Assembly (NCBI RefSeq): GCF_001591365.1
Contig: NZ_BCUT01000001.1
Span: forward strand, 3,100,001 to 3,164,000
Length of the DNA: 64,000 nucleotides
Origin: Variovorax paradoxus NBRC 15149
Lineage (GTDB): Bacteria; Pseudomonadota; Gammaproteobacteria; Burkholderiales; Burkholderiaceae_C
Direction: 5' to 3'
The notes below the pieces were generated by a model. That model was not told the origin of the DNA. It did not search any database and was given only the letters and a program-made list of their open reading frames with translations. Made by a program: the position numbers and the translations under genes. This document shows, piece by piece, positions 19,367 through 26,308 of this stretch (positions within the stretch are counted from its first letter, which is position 1; every line of letters starts with the position of its first letter).

Positions 19367-20044
19367 GTGGCACGTCGTACGAAGGAAGAGGCACTGGCCA
19401 CGCGGAATCGCTTGCTCGATGCCGCGGAGCTGCTGTTTCAGGCGCAAGGCGTCTCGCAGACCTCGCTGCAGCAGATTGCGCAGCAGGCCGGGGCCACGCG
19501 CGGCGCCATCTATTGGCACTTCAAGGACAAGGCCGCCCTCTTCAACGCCATGATGGAACGCGTCATCCTCCCGCTGGAGGCCGGCCCCCGCGCTGCCGCC
19601 GCAGCCGCGGGCCCCGACGACGACCCGTTGGCCGAGATAGAAGAGGGCATGGTGCACGCCCTCACCCTCATGACCACCGACCCCCAGGTGCGCCGCGTGT
19701 TCGACGTGGCCACCCACAAGGTCGAATACACCCACGACATGGCCTCGGTGCAGCAGCGCCACCTGGACGCCCGCAACGCCTGCGTGGGCGATTTCGAAAA
19801 AGCCCTGCGCCTGGCCGCGCGGCGGGACCGCATCAAGCTGCCCGTGCCCGGCCCCGCCGCCGCCCAGGGCCTGCACGCGCTGATCAGCGGGCTCATCCAG
19901 AACTGGCTGCTCGACCCCACCGCCTTCGACCTGGTGCCCACCGGCCGCCGCACCTTCCGCGTCTACCTGGCCGGCCTGGGCTTTGTGCGGAACTCCCCGG
20001 CGGGCATCGGAAACGAAGCAGGTGAAGAAGAAATCGCCGCCTGA
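19367..20044 (+). CDS. TetR-family repressor of the RND pump (AcrR/TtgR-like)
   Basis: A 225-residue repressor starting VARRTKEEALATRNRLLDAA. The HTH is QTSLQQIAQQAGATRGAIYW followed by HFKDKAALFNAM, which matches AcrR/TtgR/MexR-like TetR proteins. The C-terminal ligand domain contains RRVFDVATHKVEYTHDMAS. I use GTG 19367 because GGGAG lies about seven bases upstream and residue 2 onward aligns with the common MARRTKEE start. The in-frame ATG at 19298 would put the operator inside the gene. It is divergent from the pump operon and probably relieved by pump substrates. Confidence 0.92.
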   Translation: MARRTKEEALATRNRLLDAAELLFQAQGVSQTSLQQIAQQAGATRGAIYWHFKDKAALFNAMMERVILPLEAGPRAAAAAAGPDDDPLAEIEEGMVHALTLMTTDPQVRRVFDVATHKVEYTHDMASVQQRHLDARNACVGDFEKALRLAARRDRIKLPVPGPAAAQGLHALISGLIQNWLLDPTAFDLVPTGRRTFRVYLAGLGFVRNSPAGIGNEAGEEEIAA

Positions 20045-20087
20045 TGGGCGATAATGCGAGGCTCCGGTTCTGCCGGAGCCCAGATTC

Positions 20088-20162
20088 CTCGCTGTATTTC
20101 AACGGATAGAATTCGGCCCTCCGAAGGCTGAGATCCAGGTTCGATTCCTGGCGGCGGGACCA
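20088..20162 (+). tRNA. tRNA-Arg (anticodon CCG)
   Basis: The acceptor stem CTCGCTG (20088-20094) pairs with CGGCGGG (20152-20158), including two G-U pairs, followed by A and an encoded CCA. The D arm is TTTC-AACGGATA-GAA. The anticodon stem CGGCC/GGCTG encloses the loop CTCCGAA with CCG at 20121-20123. A 4-nt variable region is followed by the T arm CCAGG-TTCGATT-CCTGG. It reads CGG arginine codons. A strong terminator follows directly. The region just downstream carries IS debris, so the tRNA may once have been an integration target. Confidence 0.92.
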
Positions 20163-20173
20163 GATAGCAAAGC

Positions 20174-20208
20174 AAGCCGGACACTTTCAAAAGGTGTCCG
20201 GCTTTTTT
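20174..20208 (+). terminator. Rho-independent terminator after tRNA-Arg
   Basis: An 11-bp perfect stem, AAGCCGGACAC (20174-20184) and GTGTCCGGCTT (20194-20204), with a 9-nt loop and a T-run (20203-20208), starts 12 bases after the tRNA CCA. Confidence 0.92.
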
Positions 20209-20260
20209 GTTTTCTCGTCTGGGGAATTCTTGTCCACAAGCAAGAGAGCCTGATCGTCCT

Positions 20261-20298
20261 CCAAGCCAAGCCAAGCCAAGCCGCGCCGCGCCGCGCCG
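20261..20298. repeat. Pentanucleotide tandem repeat (CCAAG)4(CCGCG)3
   Basis: Four perfect CCAAG units (20261-20280) run directly into three CCGCG units (20281-20295) and a partial CCG. The two pentamers differ only at positions 3 and 4, so one tract could have diverged from the other. It abuts the start of the IS3-family remnant. It is in no recognised coding frame. Confidence 0.85.
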
Positions 20299-20788
20299 AT
20301 ACGGCTCCTATCTGGGAGAGATCAGTCCGGCACCTGAGGATCTCATCAATCGCAGGCGGCGGTTTCGAACGAAAAGTGGCTGACCGACATCGCCGAGTTG
20401 CAGATCCCGTCCGGCAAGGCGTACCTGTCGCCGATCATCGACTGCTTCGAAGGCCCGGTCTTCAGCTGGTCTATCGGAGCGCATCCAGATGCTCGTTGGT
20501 TGATACGATCCTGGATGCAGCCATCGAGACGGCAGCCGACCGCGACACCCGGCCATCGTCACTCAGATCGCGGCGCCTACTTTCTCTTGCCGGGTTGGCC
20601 GCCGTGTATCGGAGAAGCGAAGCTCATCCGCTTAAGGTCCCGCAAGGCGTGCTCGCCCGACAACTCCGCATGTGAAGGATCTGTCGGACGGCTGAAACAT
20701 CCGTTGGTACAACGAGAAGCGGATCAAGATATCCCTTGGCTCTCGCACCCCCATCAAGTACCGACCCAGTCTCGAAACTGCGACATAA
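20297..20788 (+). pseudogene. IS3-family transposase OrfB remnant (frameshifted, deleted)
   Basis: Conserved DDE-transposase pieces are spread over different frames. RYGSYLGEISPAPEDLIN (from 20297) is in one frame. EKWLTDIAELQIPSGKAYLS and PIIDCFEGPVFSWSIG follow in another. HSDRGAY, LPGWP and RKACSPDNSACEGSVGRLK come next. After a further frame break, IRWYNEKRIKISLGSRTPIK runs to a TAA at 20786-20788. The first catalytic Asp (TDI), second Asp (HSDRG) and Glu (ACEG) regions are recognisable, but the gene cannot be translated. No OrfA or clear terminal repeats remain. The 756-bp stretch 20163-20918 holds this, the terminator and the pentamer repeat, and I see no intact gene. Confidence 0.85.
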
Positions 20789-20918
20789 AACCAGTCCAAG
20801 TTTTCATCCGCACCCCCTAGATTCAGAGCTTGGCCGCATTCAACACCCGACCCCTTGCGTCATGGCGTATCCGCCCTATCGCTATTCAGCCGATGTTATC
20901 GGGCGCCGCAATCCTCAT

Positions 20919-21248
20919 CTACGAAGACGATTTGATATGACTTGCGAATTCGAGCAGCGACTTCCTCTGTTGGGTGTTTAGCTGACCGAACCACAGGATG
21001 AGCTTGGCGAGCTCGTCATCCGCTGCGTAAAAGTAGGGGGCTGGGACGCCAAGCTCGTCTGCCAGCCGATGCGCAAAAGAAATGCTTGGCTCGTGGATTC
21101 CGCTCTCGTAGCGCGAAATGCGTGCGCTGGCAGTACCTTCATCCAGTCCCGCCTTAACGCCAAGCTTGTCTTGTGGCAAACCTGCCGCCAATCTCGCAAG
21201 CCTCAAGCGTGCACCGAAGACTGAGCGAGGAGATGGCGTGAGAGGCAC
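20919..21248 (-). CDS. XRE-family (Cro/CI-type HTH) regulator
   Basis: A 109-residue protein. The HTH spans about residues 10-70 (FGARLRLARLAAGLPQDKLG, then ISRYESGIHEPSISFAHRLA), followed by a short helical tail (LNTQQRKSLLEFASHIKSS). The length is typical of small phage- or island-borne repressors. The GTG start at 21248 lies two bases from the palindrome at 21251-21263, so autoregulation is likely. Base composition is less GC-rich than in neighbouring genes, consistent with the IS-scarred segment having been acquired. The controlled genes are unknown. Confidence 0.85.
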   Translation of the reverse strand: MPLTPSPRSVFGARLRLARLAAGLPQDKLGVKAGLDEGTASARISRYESGIHEPSISFAHRLADELGVPAPYFYAADDELAKLILWFGQLNTQQRKSLLEFASHIKSSS

Positions 21249-21250
21249 TC

Positions 21251-21296
21251 TACGATAGTCGTAAGTTCGCCTTTTCGAGTCTCTACGTTTTTCGTA
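21251..21296. promoter_or_regulatory. Paired TACG-N5-CGTA palindromes between divergent XRE genes
   Basis: Two perfect palindromes share the same half-sites and spacing: TACG-ATAGT-CGTA at 21251-21263 and TACG-TTTTT-CGTA at 21284-21296. Their centres are 33 bp apart, about three helical turns, so two dimers would bind the same DNA face. They lie next to the XRE start codon at 21248 and upstream of the XRE-cupin gene at 21338. Confidence 0.78.
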
Positions 21297-21337
21297 GAAT
21301 ATGAACTTGCGAACTCCGCTTCAAGGCAAGTCTCTAC

Positions 21338-22009
21338 ATGCCCAATCGAGCAATTGCATCCCCGTTACCTACCGCCCGGCCTTTGCGGCTGCCAGCTTCG
21401 GTAACACGTGCCCGGTCACGGCAGCCAACGCCCGTCGTGCGCAGTCTGTCCGCGGCGCGTATCGGCGCGCAGGTGAGGGCGCTGCGCATGGCGGCCGATG
21501 TGTCTGGCGGCGAACTGGCCAAGACCTCGGGGATTTCTGCCTCGATGCTTTCTCGGATCGAGCGCGGGCTGGTCTCGCCTTCGGTGGAGACCCTGGAGCG
21601 CCTCGCGCAGGGCCTGCATGTGCCGACCTCACGCTTCTTCAGTGATCAGGCACGGCGCACTGACTTTTGCCATGTGCGTGCAGGACATGGTGTCTTGGTC
21701 GATCGCATCGGCGCCGTGGCGGACTACCGCTACGAGCTGCTGGGCCACCTGCTGTCGGGCAACCTGTTCGTCGAGCCCTACCTGGTCACATTGCTGCCCG
21801 GCGCCGATCCCTATGTGACCTTCCAGCATCCAGGCCTCAAGTTCCTGTACTTCCTGTCCGGGGAGGTCAGCTACCGCTACGGCGGCAAGTCGGTGGCGGT
21901 AGGGGCGGGGGACTCGCTGCTGTTCGATGCGACCGCACTGCACGGGATTGAGACGATCCAAGTGCAGCCGGTGTCCTACTTGTCGGTGGTGTTCACGCTG
22001 CGCGAGTGA
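21338..22009 (+). CDS. XRE-family regulator with C-terminal cupin domain
   Basis: A 223-residue protein. A basic N-terminal stretch of about 38 residues precedes the HTH (IGAQVRALRMAADVSGGELA, ISASMLSRIERGLVSPSVET). The C-terminal cupin (about residues 120-223) contains FVEPYLVTLLPGADPYVTFQ, FLYFLSGEVSYRYGGKSVAV and GDSLLFDATALHGIE. Such HTH-cupin proteins (PuuR-like group) are usually local regulators that sense a small molecule in the cupin. The nearest divergent gene is another XRE regulator and the downstream neighbour is convergent, so its target is not obvious. An ATG start at 21338 is used, but a later start near the HTH is possible. Confidence 0.85.
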   Translation: MPNRAIASPLPTARPLRLPASVTRARSRQPTPVVRSLSAARIGAQVRALRMAADVSGGELAKTSGISASMLSRIERGLVSPSVETLERLAQGLHVPTSRFFSDQARRTDFCHVRAGHGVLVDRIGAVADYRYELLGHLLSGNLFVEPYLVTLLPGADPYVTFQHPGLKFLYFLSGEVSYRYGGKSVAVGAGDSLLFDATALHGIETIQVQPVSYLSVVFTLRE

Positions 22010-22231
22010 AAGGGGAGAGCGGCGCCAATATTCTCGGAAGAGATACCTGGCGAGTTCTCGCCCCTGGGGTGCTGCCAGAACTCTGCGGCCGTGTGTGGCG
22101 GTGCGATTGTGCTCGGGCAGACCGCAGTTTGGTCGGTTGATTGCTCGCCCACGCGCCACGCGTGAAAGATGCGTTGTCGCTTCAAGCCCAACACGGCGAC
22201 GATCGGTAGCTTGACCGCAATTTGATTCGAC

Positions 22232-23134
22232 TCACGCCGTGCGCACCCGCGACTCGAACGCACCGGCATGCGCCCCGCGCCACCGAAAACAAGCCTCGCG
22301 AACGTCGTCGGCCAGCGCTGACAGAGCTTCGGAAGGAGTGCCACTTTTCCAGTGCTGAATCACAAACCGCGCCGCCGGCAGCACCGGCAAAAAGCTTCCC
22401 GGCGGAATGGAGCGCAGGCCAGACGGCATGCCCGAAGGCGTCAGCACGGTGATGGCCAAACCGGCGGCTGCAGCCGCCACCAATGCGCCAGAACTCTGCG
22501 CAGTAAGGACGATCTGCCAGTGGGTCGTGCCATGCCCGGCCAGCGAGGCGAGCGCGGCTTCGCGGAACGGGCAGGGCTCCGACAGGAACGCGAGCGGCAC
22601 GGGCGCCTCGGGGTCGAGCAGCGCCTTTGCCGAAAAGGCCCAGACCAGCGGCTCCATCCAGAGCGTTTCGGTGTCGCTGCCGGCGTCGCAGACCGTGCCG
22701 ACCATCAGGTCGAGCGAGTGCTGCCGCACCTGTTTGGCCAGCATCGTGCTGATGCCGCAGCTGATTTCCACATGCACGTCGGGCCTGCGCTCGCGAAAGC
22801 CCGCGAGCGCGCTGAACAGCCATTCGCTGGGAAAGCCCTCCGAGCATCCGAGGCGCAGCGTGGCCGGCGCATGGCGCGGCGCCGCAAGCCGCGAGACCGC
22901 CTGCTGCTGCAGCTTGAGGATGCTCCTCGCATAGCTCAGCAGCACGCTGCCCTGGGCCGTGAGCTGCAGCGAGCGGGTGGTGCGATCGAAGACGCGGCAG
23001 CCCAGCTGCTCTTCGAGCCGCCGGATCTGCGCACTCACGGCCGATTGCGTCAGGTGCATGGCGTCGGCCGCGCGGGTCACGCTGCCGTGGTCGGCCACCG
23101 AGACGAAGGCGCGCAGCTGTTGGGAGTCGAGCAT
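22232..23134 (-). CDS. LysR-family transcriptional regulator
   Basis: A 300-residue LysR protein. The N-terminal winged HTH is MLDSQQLRAFVSVADHGSVT, then AADAMHLTQSAVSAQIRRLE. The effector domain starts near residue 90 (LRLGCSEGFPSEWLFSAL). It is divergent from the azoreductase gene and a TTCAG-N11-CTGAA palindrome lies just upstream of its start, so it probably controls itself and azoR/GST. The inducer is unknown. The 222-bp spacer 22010-22231 on its 3' side holds nothing I recognise. Confidence 0.92.
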   Translation of the reverse strand: MLDSQQLRAFVSVADHGSVTRAADAMHLTQSAVSAQIRRLEEQLGCRVFDRTTRSLQLTAQGSVLLSYARSILKLQQQAVSRLAAPRHAPATLRLGCSEGFPSEWLFSALAGFRERRPDVHVEISCGISTMLAKQVRQHSLDLMVGTVCDAGSDTETLWMEPLVWAFSAKALLDPEAPVPLAFLSEPCPFREAALASLAGHGTTHWQIVLTAQSSGALVAAAAAGLAITVLTPSGMPSGLRSIPPGSFLPVLPAARFVIQHWKSGTPSEALSALADDVREACFRWRGAHAGAFESRVRTA

Positions 23135-23138
23135 GGGT

Positions 23139-23159
23139 TTCAGTGAAATTCGTTCTGAA
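23139..23159. promoter_or_regulatory. Candidate LysR binding site
   Basis: A perfect palindrome TTCAG-N11-CTGAA with the T-N11-A geometry typical of LysR-type operators. It lies 5 bp upstream of the LysR start and 80 bp upstream of azoR in the divergent spacer. Confidence 0.7.
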
Positions 23160-23238
23160 TGGATGCAAATTATGTTGCTTGTGTGCAGGGTCCGTGCTGC
23201 CTAGCCTCGGCGTTCCGAACCACTCACCCCTGCACGCC

Positions 23239-23871
23239 ATGAAAGAACTGCTCTACATCGAGACCTCGCCCAGGAAGACGCGCTCCGCCAGCATCGAGGT
23301 GGCCGGCGCCTTCATCAATGAAGTGACGCGCATCCACCCGGCCTGCCATGTCACCACGCTGAACCCCTGGACCATGCAGCTGCCGGAGCTGTCGCAGGAC
23401 ATGCTCGATGCCAAGTACGCCGGCATCAACGGCGTGCCGCTGAGCGACGCCCAGCAAGTGGCCTGGGACGAGGTCCGGCGCATTGCCGTGCCTTTCCACG
23501 CCGCGGACCACATCGTGCTGGCGATGCCGCTGTGGAACTTTGGCATTCCCTACAAGCTGAAGCACCTGATCGACGTGGTGTCGCACAAGGACGTGCTGTT
23601 CCGCTTCGACGCCTCGGGCCTGTCGGGCATGCTGCAGACCCGGCGCGCGACGGTGGTGTGCGCAAGGGGCCTGGACTACCCCCTGGGCAAGGACGGCTCC
23701 GCGCATGCGCTCGACTTCCAGCTGCCCTACATCGAGACCTGGCTGCGCTTCATCGGCGTGCGCGAGGTGCGCTCCGTGGTGGTCGAGAAAACGCTGATGG
23801 GCCCGGAGGTCGATGCCGGCGCCAGGGCCGAGGCCAGGCGCCGCGCGGTGGAGCTTGCCGAGGGGCTCTGA
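23239..23871 (+). CDS. azoR: FMN-dependent NADH-azoreductase
   Basis: A 210-residue flavodoxin-fold quinone/azo reductase. FMN-binding blocks are YIETSPRKTRSASIEVAGAF (phosphate site) and LAMPLWNFGIPYKLKHLID, followed by CARGLDYPL. AzoR proteins reduce azo dyes and quinones with NADH and often serve in electrophile or quinone stress. ATG 23239 is chosen because the flavodoxin fold begins immediately. The gene is divergent from LysR and is followed 54 bp later by a GST gene, fitting a detoxification unit. Confidence 0.92.
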   Translation: MKELLYIETSPRKTRSASIEVAGAFINEVTRIHPACHVTTLNPWTMQLPELSQDMLDAKYAGINGVPLSDAQQVAWDEVRRIAVPFHAADHIVLAMPLWNFGIPYKLKHLIDVVSHKDVLFRFDASGLSGMLQTRRATVVCARGLDYPLGKDGSAHALDFQLPYIETWLRFIGVREVRSVVVEKTLMGPEVDAGARAEARRRAVELAEGL

Positions 23872-23925
23872 GGGCCCAAGGGCGCGGCGGTTGCAGGGGC
23901 ATGCGGAGCCTGACACCATGGCCCC

Positions 23926-24657
23926 ATGACCACTTATCAACTCCACTACTGGCCCACCATCCAGGGCCGCGGGGAATTCGTGCGGCTCGCGCTCGAGGCG
24001 GCCGGTGCGGACTATGTCGACGTGGCGCGCCTGCCCGAATCGAAGGGCGGCGGCGGGTCCGCACTGGGCGACCGGCTCGATGACCCCGACATCGTCCGCC
24101 CTTCGTTCGCGCCGCCGTTCCTGATCGACGGCGACATCGTCGTCGGGCAGACCGCGGCCATCCTGCTGTACCTCGGGCCGCGGCTCGGCCTTTCGGGCGT
24201 CGGCGAATCCGACGGCCTCTGGACGCACCAGCTGCAGCTCACCATTGCCGACGTGGTGGCCGAGGCGCACGACACGCACCACCCGATCTCCACCGGCGCC
24301 TACTACGAAGACCAGCGCGATGCGGCGGTGCAGCGCGCGCGGGCCTTCCGCGAAGAGCGGATACCCAAGTACCTGAACTGGTTCGAGCGCGTGCTGCAGC
24401 GCAACCCCGCGGGGCCGTCGCACCTCGTGGGCGATGTGCTGACCTATGCCGACCTGTCGCTGTTCCAGCTGGTGGACGGCCTGCGCTACGCCTTCCCGAA
24501 AGCCGCGGCCCGGGCGCTGGCCGCCACGCCCGCGGTCGAGAAGCTGCACGACAACGTCCGGCGCCGCCAGCGCGTGCACGACTACCTGCAAAGCCCGCGC
24601 CGCATCGCGTTCAACGAGGACGGGATCTTCAGGCGGTATGCGGAGCTGGATGGTTGA
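23926..24657 (+). CDS. Glutathione S-transferase family protein
   Basis: A 243-residue GST. The thioredoxin-like N-domain (TTYQLHYWPTIQGRGEFVRL) has Tyr8 in a position typical of the alpha/pi/sigma-like classes, and a cis-Pro/Ser region, PPFLIDGDIVVGQTAAILLY. The all-helical C-domain contains VGDVLTYADLSLFQLVDGLR. It conjugates or reduces electrophiles with glutathione; the substrate is unknown. It follows azoR in the same orientation and probably shares its control. It converges with the SDR gene. Confidence 0.9.
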   Translation: MTTYQLHYWPTIQGRGEFVRLALEAAGADYVDVARLPESKGGGGSALGDRLDDPDIVRPSFAPPFLIDGDIVVGQTAAILLYLGPRLGLSGVGESDGLWTHQLQLTIADVVAEAHDTHHPISTGAYYEDQRDAAVQRARAFREERIPKYLNWFERVLQRNPAGPSHLVGDVLTYADLSLFQLVDGLRYAFPKAAARALAATPAVEKLHDNVRRRQRVHDYLQSPRRIAFNEDGIFRRYAELDG

Positions 24658-24658
24658 G

Positions 24659-24676
24659 GCCTGCGCATCGGCAGGC
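24659..24676. terminator. Short hairpin between convergent GST and SDR genes
   Basis: A perfect 6-bp stem GCCTGC-GCATCG-GCAGGC lies right after the GST stop in the 30-bp spacer to the SDR stop. It lacks a T-run, so it is only a possible terminator. Confidence 0.4.
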
Positions 24677-24687
24677 ATGCCATGGGG

Positions 24688-25509
24688 CTACACGAACTTG
24701 CCGGTGATGCCGCCATCCACCAGCAGCTCGGTGCCGGTCACATAGGCTGCCGCATCCGACGCCAGGAACGCGCAGGCATGAGCCACGTCCCAGGCCGTGC
24801 CCATGCGGCCCACGGGCACCTGCCGCGCGCGGGCTGCCTTGGCCTCTTCCAGGCTGGTGTCCGAGAACATCTTCGCCACCGTGGTGGCGATGCGCGGCGT
24901 GTCGATCAGCCCTGGCACGACGGTGTTGGCACGCACGCCCTGGGCTGCATATTGCTGCGCCACCATGCGCGTGAACTGCGTGACCGCGGCCTTGGTCACG
25001 CCGTAGGCCAGGTGCGGATAGCCCAGGTAGCGCATGCCCGCGATCGACGAGATGGCGACGATGGCGCCGCGCCCGCGCTCGACCATGCCGGGCAGCACCT
25101 GCCGGGTGGCCAGGAGCAGGCTGCGCACGTTCACTGCGTGGATGCGATCGAAGTCCTCGGCGCTGGTTTCCATGGGGCCGCCGGTCTTGCCGATGCCCAC
25201 GTTGTGGTGCAGCACGTCGACCGTGCCGAAGCGCTCGCGTGCTTCGCCAAAGAGCCGAACCACGTCGGCTTCGTCCGCCGCATCGCCGACGAAGGTCTCG
25301 GCCGTGCCGCCTTCGGCACGGATCAGCGCAGTGGTTTCCTCGGCGGAGGCGGCGTCGCGGTCCGCCACGCACACGTGCGCGCCGAGCCGGGCGTAGGTGA
25401 CGCTCGACGCCCGGCCGATGCTCCAGCCCGGTCCCGCCGAGCCCGCGCCCAGCACGAAGACGACCCGACCCGACAGGTCCAGTGGCAGCGCAGGAGGAGT
25501 GAAGCTCAT
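24688..25509 (-). CDS. Short-chain dehydrogenase/reductase (SDR)
   Basis: A 273-residue Rossmann-fold oxidoreductase. The coenzyme motif is VVFVLGAGSAGPGWSIGRAS, an expanded form of the usual GxxxGxG loop. The strand-2 end is CVADRD, suggesting NAD(H) preference. HHNVGIG replaces the usual NNAG. The catalytic residues are Ser in IVAISSIAG and Tyr/Lys in YGVTKAA. The C-terminus has the standard VTGTELLVDGG. It is the last gene of the Bug/ligase/lyase operon, and its start overlaps the upstream lyase stop (ATGA). It probably oxidises or reduces a hydroxy- or keto-intermediate made by that pathway. Confidence 0.9.
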   Translation of the reverse strand: MSFTPPALPLDLSGRVVFVLGAGSAGPGWSIGRASSVTYARLGAHVCVADRDAASAEETTALIRAEGGTAETFVGDAADEADVVRLFGEARERFGTVDVLHHNVGIGKTGGPMETSAEDFDRIHAVNVRSLLLATRQVLPGMVERGRGAIVAISSIAGMRYLGYPHLAYGVTKAAVTQFTRMVAQQYAAQGVRANTVVPGLIDTPRIATTVAKMFSDTSLEEAKAARARQVPVGRMGTAWDVAHACAFLASDAAAYVTGTELLVDGGITGKFV

Positions 25510-26291
25510 GCGTCATCCTTCCCGCTCGCGCCGACGAACGGAATCGCGTGCTCGACGGTGTCCCAGATGAAGCGGCCCGACGGACTCTGCTGCTCCTCGA
25601 CGATGTGCGCCACCAGCCCCGCGGCGCGCGAAATCACGGCAAAGCCGCGCATCACGCCGGTGGGCACGCCGATCTCGCCCAGCAGCGCGGCCACCGCGCC
25701 GGTCGCGTTGATGGTGATGGGGCGCCCGGCCACGGCGTCCACCGCGGCGGACAGGCGCTCCAGCGCTCGCACCTTGTGGCCGGCCAGCTCGGGCTCGGCG
25801 CGCGCCATGTCGAGCAGCTTGTAGGCGCGCGGGTCCACCGGCTTGTGCAGGTGGTGGCCGAAGCCGGGCACGGGGCTCTTGATCTCCTTGTAGTGGCGCG
25901 CGATGGCCATGGCCTCGGCATCCGGGTCGGCGGCGGCGCCGATGCGGTCGAGCAGGCCGGCGCAGTTCTCCATGGTGCCCACGAACGAACTGCCCACGGC
26001 CAGCAGCCCGGCCGAGACGGCACCCTGCAGGTTCTCGGGCGCGCTCATGTAGATCAGGCGCGTGGCAATGGCGCTGGGCGTGAGGCCGTGCTCCATCAGC
26101 ACCACCAGCACCGCATCGGTGATGCGCAGGTCCACGCCGCGCGGCGTGCGGTTGAGGATCTGCATCAGCATCACCTCGGTGAAGGTCTTCTTGCCGAGCA
26201 GGTCTTCGACCAGGTCGGCGTCGCGGTAGTGCAGGCTCGTGAGCGTGTGGGTGCACAGGCGGGTGACGGGAGTGGCGGAGGAGGAAGTCAT
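25506..26291 (-). CDS. Citryl-CoA lyase / citrate synthase-like protein
   Basis: A 261-residue protein that resembles the small (C-terminal) half of citrate synthase. Blocks include LGKKTFTEVMLMQILNRTPR, PGFGHHLHKPVDPRAYKLLD and GRFIWDTVEHAIPF. The PGFGH region carries the His that is catalytic in citrate synthases. Short proteins of this class are annotated as citryl-CoA lyases and cleave or form 3-hydroxy-acyl-CoA bonds to yield acetyl-CoA. ATG 26291 is used; the frame is open upstream but overlaps the ligase gene. Between an acyl-CoA ligase and an SDR, it could release acetyl-CoA from a ligated substrate. The substrate is unknown. Confidence 0.82.
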   Translation of the reverse strand: MTSSSATPVTRLCTHTLTSLHYRDADLVEDLLGKKTFTEVMLMQILNRTPRGVDLRITDAVLVVLMEHGLTPSAIATRLIYMSAPENLQGAVSAGLLAVGSSFVGTMENCAGLLDRIGAAADPDAEAMAIARHYKEIKSPVPGFGHHLHKPVDPRAYKLLDMARAEPELAGHKVRALERLSAAVDAVAGRPITINATGAVAALLGEIGVPTGVMRGFAVISRAAGLVAHIVEEQQSPSGRFIWDTVEHAIPFVGASGKDDA

Positions 26292-26308
26292 CGCGTGGTT
26301 TCTTTCGT

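Noticed and set aside
20398..20981. Small plus-strand frames after tRNA-Arg taken as possible genes
   Set aside because: Their translations contain pieces of an IS3-family transposase in changing frames, so I list one pseudogene instead.
22010..22231. Spacer between the HTH-cupin and lysR genes as a possible gene or transposon remnant
   Set aside because: Short frames exist on both strands but none has a recognisable motif, ribosome site or repeat.
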